From Candidatus Soleaferrea massiliensis AP7 (GTDB lineage Bacteria; Bacillota; Clostridia; Oscillospirales; Ruminococcaceae): DNA of 64,000 nucleotides. Both the position numbers and the translations under genes were made by a program. Shown here piece by piece: positions 61,324 through 64,000 of this stretch. Each line of letters begins with the position of its first letter. Position 1 is the first letter of the stretch. The stretch spans positions 1 to 64,000 of the forward strand of contig NZ_CCYH01000048.1 of assembly GCF_000820765.1 (NCBI RefSeq), written 5' to 3'. Under the pieces are notes generated by a model that was not told the origin of the DNA, made no database searches, and saw nothing but the letters and a program-made list of their open reading frames with translations.

Positions 61324-61667
61324 GTGTTTTCCTCCCTTCTGATCTCTTAGAAAGATGCTTGATGCATCCGTTTCCCCGTTTTGATAATCAAACAGATTCA
61401 TCCCATCTTTTCCGGGATCAACCATCTGAGCCTTGTAAAAAAGCGATATCCGTACACATTTACAGATATCGCTTTGGATAACGTATCAACTGCCCTCTGC
61501 AAATGCATCGGGATTCTATTCGTTTGGCACCTCAAACGCCCTGTTTATCGGGGCTTTGTCTTGTTTTTGTATCTGATATGCCGCTCACTATTTACTGCAC
61601 AAAACTTTTCAAGTCAATCATAACACATATTCTGTACATTTTCTATATTTATTTTTATAGAAAGCAC
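61324..61667. other. Intergenic region before RHH array member 3
   Basis: No gene is seen. AAGCGATATC/GATATCGCTT form a stem at about 61441-61475. Confidence 0.4.
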
Positions 61668-61696
61668 TTGACATCTTGAGGCACAAGTTGTACTGT
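61668..61696 (+). promoter_or_regulatory. Promoter of RHH array member 3
   Basis: TTGACA (61668-61673), 17-bp spacer, TACTGT (61691-61696). Confidence 0.65.
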
Positions 61697-61730
61697 TAAC
61701 TCGTACCTAAAGATAGGAGGTGATCATGTA

Positions 61731-61910
61731 GTGGAGCGAAAAAAGCCGGGGCCTCATCCAGAAAAGCCTTTGGAGATTGAAGTTAAGGCCAGAGTAGACA
61801 AAGAAACCTTTGACCAGCTTGAATACTGCCAAAAGCTCTTAAATGTAAATCGTTCTGAAACGATAAGAAAAAGCATTAAAGGCCTGTATGATGACCTCAA
61901 TAAAAAATGA
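61731..61910 (+). CDS. Ribbon-helix-helix regulator, array member 3
   Basis: A 59-residue protein starting at GTG 61731: MERKKPGPHPEKPLEIEVKA, then RVDKETFDQLEYCQKLLNV and NRSETIRKSIKGLYDDLNKK. It has the RHH strand and two helices. The last ten residues are almost the same as in member 4. AGGAGGTGATC lies upstream. A minimal ATG-TAG start-stop pair (61726-61731) overlaps the ribosome-site region right before the start. Confidence 0.75.
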   Translation: MERKKPGPHPEKPLEIEVKARVDKETFDQLEYCQKLLNVNRSETIRKSIKGLYDDLNKK

Positions 61911-62035
61911 CAGGAAGCGGCGTCCCTCCAACAAAGAAACACGCCACTTCCCGGACGACAGCTATCTGAAAAGACAACTTCGACTCAAATATTATAACAT
62001 GGGCTGCGGTTCCTTTCAAGATAGGCTGTACAAAT
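61910..62035. repeat. Post-RHH repeat, unit 1 (units 2 and 3 at 62324-62450 and 62781-62915)
   Basis: After three RHH genes the same roughly 130-bp block recurs: TGACAGGAAGCGGCG, a hairpin arm CGCC(A/G)CTTCCCGGACGA, AGCTATCTGAAAAGAC, and AATATTATAACATGG followed by TTCCTTTCAAG. The AGGAAG/CTTCC arms form a stem after the stop codon. The block shows that whole cassettes were duplicated in tandem. Unit 1 is no longer followed by a partner gene. Confidence 0.8.
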
Positions 62036-62079
62036 CATCCCTGCTGAAAAATATATTTTCAGCGATTTCTAAAAACCGC

Positions 62080-62108
62080 TTGACTTTTTGTTGATCAAAT
62101 AGCATGAT
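62080..62108 (+). promoter_or_regulatory. Promoter of RHH array member 4
   Basis: TTGACT (62080-62085), 17-bp spacer, CATGAT (62103-62108). Confidence 0.55.
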
Positions 62109-62140
62109 ACTTATAAGCCGACAGAAAGTGAGGTGAATCT

Positions 62141-62323
62141 ATGTCGGAGAAAAAGATGGGACGTCCTCCATCTGATAATCCTTTATCTGAAAGAATATAT
62201 CTTCGGGTCGACAAAGAAACAAAGGAAATTCTTGACGAGTGTGTCAAAAAGCTTGACTCGTCACGCTCTGACGTGGTCAGAAAAGGAATCTATCTGGTGC
62301 GGGATGACCTCAATAAAAAATGA
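62141..62323 (+). CDS. Ribbon-helix-helix regulator, array member 4
   Basis: The 60-residue protein has the arm EKKMGRPPSDNPLSE, the strand RIYLRVDKETKE and helices ILDECVKKLDS and SRSDVVRKGIYLVRDDLNKK. It is the only member with an ATG start, placed after GAGGTGAATCT. It shares the GRP-DNP arm with members 1 and 2 and the ending with member 3. Confidence 0.8.
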   Translation: MSEKKMGRPPSDNPLSERIYLRVDKETKEILDECVKKLDSSRSDVVRKGIYLVRDDLNKK

Positions 62324-62462
62324 CAGGAAGCGGCGCCCCTCCAACGAAGAAGTAACGCCGCTTCCCGGACGACAGCTATCTGAAAAGACAGCTCCGACTC
62401 CAATATGATAGCATGAGCTGCGGTTCCTTTCAAGGGCAGCTGTACAGATTTTGAAAGGAAAC

Positions 62463-62591
62463 ATGATTGTGACTACCAAGACCCGCAACGCACTCCATTC
62501 CCTGATCGGAGCAAGAGATGATTTTTCATTACCGCTCAAGACAGGACAGACGAAAATAAACAAACCATTTGACAATCTTACGATTATATGA
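62463..62591 (+). pseudogene. Truncated copy of the RHH-array partner protein
   Basis: The frame reads MIVTTKTRNALHSLIGARDD and then diverges and stops at 62591. Its first 20 codons match the start of the intact partner at 62924 (NTMTRDALRSLIGARED). The missing part was apparently deleted when the next cassette joined. Confidence 0.65.
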
Positions 62592-62597
62592 TAGTAT
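62569..62597 (+). promoter_or_regulatory. Promoter of RHH array member 5
   Basis: TTGACA (62569-62574), 17-bp spacer, TAGTAT (62592-62597). It overlaps the end of the truncated partner copy, and TATGAT repeats follow. Confidence 0.65.
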
Positions 62598-62621
62598 GAT
62601 CATAAGATTGGAGGTGAACAT

Positions 62622-62780
62622 TTGAGAATCGGTTTTAAGACCACATTGGAAGAAAGTTTGATCTCAGATTTAAAGATTGCAGCCGTTAAAAACAAGGTCA
62701 ATGTGAATGACATCTTGGAAGAACTCATCACAAAGTTTTTAAAAGGCGAAATCGAGCTTGATGTGGTCTATAAAAAATGA
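62622..62780 (+). CDS. Very small RHH-like protein, array member 5
   Basis: A 52-residue product starting at TTG 62622 after GGAGGTGAACA: MRIGFKTTLEESLISDLKIA, then AVKNKVNVNDILEELITKFL. The strand plus two helices fit a minimal ribbon-helix-helix fold, but without the basic GRP arm of the other members. It is followed by the same post-RHH repeat block. Confidence 0.65.
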   Translation: MRIGFKTTLEESLISDLKIAAVKNKVNVNDILEELITKFLKGEIELDVVYKK

Positions 62781-62923
62781 CAGGAAGCGGCGAACTCCCA
62801 CAAAGAAACACGCCACTTCCCGGACGACAGCTATCTGAAAAGACAACTTCGACTCAAATATTATAACATGGGTTTCGATTCCTTTCAAGGGTAGCTGTAC
62901 AAATTTTGAAAGGAAGCATGTTT

Positions 62924-63223
62924 ATGAATACCATGACCCGCGACGCACTCCGTTCACTGATTGGAGCAAGAGAGGATTTGGCATTAAAAGAACTCGAACA
63001 AAATCTTGAATACTTATCTGTCTGCAAAGAGCAGAAGAAAACCGAAGAGATGGTGGAGGAACTTCTATTGCGGTTTGAAAAACCGGACCGCATAGCAATC
63101 AGGCGGCATTATGAGGGTGAAGTACATAAGTCAAATTATGAAATAAAGGCCGCCTACATACAAGGCCTGCGCGACTGCTTTCTCTTATTTGGTTTTTTAT
63201 CTGGGAATGAGGTGTGCATATAA
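62924..63223 (+). CDS. Small helical protein of unknown function, intact partner in the RHH array
   Basis: The 99-residue product begins MNTMTRDALRSLIGAREDLA, has a Glu/Lys-rich helical middle (KEQKKTEEMVEELLLRFEK) and ends with KAAYIQGLRDCFLLFGFLSG. The ending resembles the protein at 60138. GAAAGGAAGC precedes; ATG codons at 62918 and 62924 are both possible. I cannot name a function. Confidence 0.7.
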   Translation: MNTMTRDALRSLIGAREDLALKELEQNLEYLSVCKEQKKTEEMVEELLLRFEKPDRIAIRRHYEGEVHKSNYEIKAAYIQGLRDCFLLFGFLSGNEVCI

Positions 63224-63294
63224 GCCGCGTCGCCGAAATTGCTGACCGGTTGGACACGCAGCACCGGAGCGTTTCTTCCATATGATAATACAAC

Positions 63295-63322
63295 AAAAAA
63301 ACCCGCCTGACAGGCGGGTTTT
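63295..63322 (-). terminator. rplM-rpsI terminator
   Basis: On the minus strand AACCCGCCTG pairs with CAGGCGGGTT and is followed by seven T. Confidence 0.93.
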
Positions 63323-63345
63323 CTGGTTCTGAATCATAAACCTGA

Positions 63346-63744
63346 TTATCTCTTCGAGAACTGCGGAGCGCGGCGGGCCGCTTTGAGTCCGTATTTCTTA
63401 CGCTCTTTCATACGCGGATCACGGGTCAGGAAGCCCGCTTTTTTCAGGGCCGGACGATAGTTTTCATCGGCCTGAAGCAGTGCGCGCGCGATGCCGTGAC
63501 GGATGGCACCAGCCTGTCCGGATACGCCGCCGCCGGAAACATTGACCTCGATGTCAAAGCTGCCGAGGGTATCGGTCAGGTTCAGAGGCTGACGGGCGAT
63601 AACCTTCAGGGTTTCCAGTCCGAAATAATCGTCGATGTCTCTTTTATTGATGGTAAAGCTGCCCTTTCCCGGATACAGTCTTACCCTTGCAACAGAATTT
63701 TTTCTTCTGCCGGTTCCGTAAAAAAATGCTCTATCGTTATACAT
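63346..63744 (-). CDS. rpsI: 30S ribosomal protein S9
   Basis: The 132-residue ribosomal protein is complete. It has [15 protein letters not shown] at the start, the [19 protein letters not shown] signature and the basic C-terminal tail ending QFSKR, which reaches the ribosomal P site. The ATG at 63744 follows AAGGAGG; the longer reading to 63771 overlaps that site. It follows rplM by 27 nt in the conserved L13-S9 operon. Confidence 0.98.
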   Translation of the reverse strand: MYNDRAFFYGTGRRKNSVARVRLYPGKGSFTINKRDIDDYFGLETLKVIARQPLNLTDTLGSFDIEVNVSGGGVSGQAGAIRHGIARALLQADENYRPALKKAGFLTRDPRMKERKKYGLKAARRAPQFSKR

Positions 63745-63771
63745 GGAATTGACGCCTCCTTCTTCTTTCAA

Positions 63772-64000
63772 TTAAAGTGTCCAAGCTTCGGGACTCTGCG
63801 CTGCATGCTTATGTTCGCCGCCTTTGTAAACGCGAAGACGGGTCAGCGCTTTTCTTCCAAGCGTGGTGTCAGGAAGCATTCCCTGCACGGCCAGAGCCAT
63901 TGCTTTTTCCGGGTTATTCGCCATCAGGGTTTTATACTGGATCTCTTTGAGTCCGCCGACCCAGCCGCTGTGATGACGGTAATATTTCTGCTCGAGCTTC
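63772..64000 (-). CDS. rplM: 50S ribosomal protein L13, 3' part
   Basis: The last 76 codons of L13 are visible and the gene continues beyond the window. Readable parts are KYYRHHSGWVGGLKEI, NPEKAMALAVQGMLP and the family segment LGRKALTRLRVYKGGEHKHA. It is the first gene of the L13-S9 operon. Confidence 0.97.
   Translation of the reverse strand, partial: KLEQKYYRHHSGWVGGLKEIQYKTLMANNPEKAMALAVQGMLPDTTLGRKALTRLRVYKGGEHKHAAQSPEAWTL

Noticed and set aside
59576..63223. Classical toxin-antitoxin operons
   Set aside because: RHH proteins suggest antitoxins, but no partner resembles a known toxin such as RelE, MazF or Fic, so the label is not applied.

Overview
This window looks like the chromosome of a gut or rumen spore-forming member of the Clostridia, most likely Oscillospiraceae/Ruminococcaceae. 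The reasons are a moderately high GC content, AGGAGG ribosome sites, a T-box-controlled leuCD operon, a dockerin-bearing glycoside hydrolase, a GH3 enzyme with a wall-anchor-like tail, a collagen-like (BclA-type) surface protein, LytTR regulators and Firmicutes-type housekeeping genes (eno, murA, rlmH, mreB-like, rpsI, rplM). The genus cannot be fixed from the sequence alone.

Layout. 0.6-10 kb: a large secreted GH3 glycosidase faces a LytTR response regulator/GHKL kinase pair, followed by a flavin-type reductase and ferredoxin pair and much empty or decayed DNA. 11-15 kb: a decayed dihydrodipicolinate-synthase-family gene and an InlB-type repeat protein lie between a partial copy of a tRNA 3' end and a tRNA-Leu(UAA) gene interrupted by a 217-nt group I intron. 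15.0-16.8 kb: seven tandem small RNA genes on the minus strand, directly downstream of a LytTR regulator whose receiver lacks the phosphoacceptor Asp. 18-27 kb: a CE4 deacetylase lipoprotein, enolase, a DUF1015 protein and a 1445-residue multidomain dockerin glycosidase. 27.3-34.3 kb: an inverted pair of about 700-bp composite repeats encloses nth, T-box-leuCD, the collagen-like protein and two copies of a small-protein/regulator module. 34.4-41.6 kb: mreB-like gene, CPBP protease, tadA, NCS2 purine permease and a SLOG/XRE pair.

41.6-53.4 kb (minus strand) is a ten-gene surface-glycan operon. RfbA, RfbB and WecE make dTDP-4-amino-4,6-dideoxygalactose (Fuc4N). A GtrB-type transferase, a two-piece SMR-type flippase and two GT-C-like membrane proteins probably load a sugar on a lipid carrier, flip it and transfer it outside. 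An SDR enzyme and an ATP-grasp ligase probably modify the sugar. 54-59.4 kb carries a folT-like ECF component, rlmH, an MBL hydrolase, murA and a cation/proton antiporter. 59.5-63.2 kb is a tandem array of tiny ribbon-helix-helix genes and partner proteins around a vanW gene. The window ends in rpsI and the 3' part of rplM.

The strongest candidate for an undescribed system is the seven-copy sRNA array. Every copy has a TATAAT-like -10 box, no -35 box, and 5-bp half sites (mostly TCATA) at a constant position: one starts exactly 9 nt upstream of the -10 and the next exactly 11 bp further. Each transcript is predicted to be a 5' hairpin, a pyrimidine-rich single-stranded linker antisense to a Shine-Dalgarno plus AUG-AAA-AAA start region, and a branched terminator. 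This layout closely parallels the CiaR-controlled csRNAs of streptococci, but the sequences do not look related.
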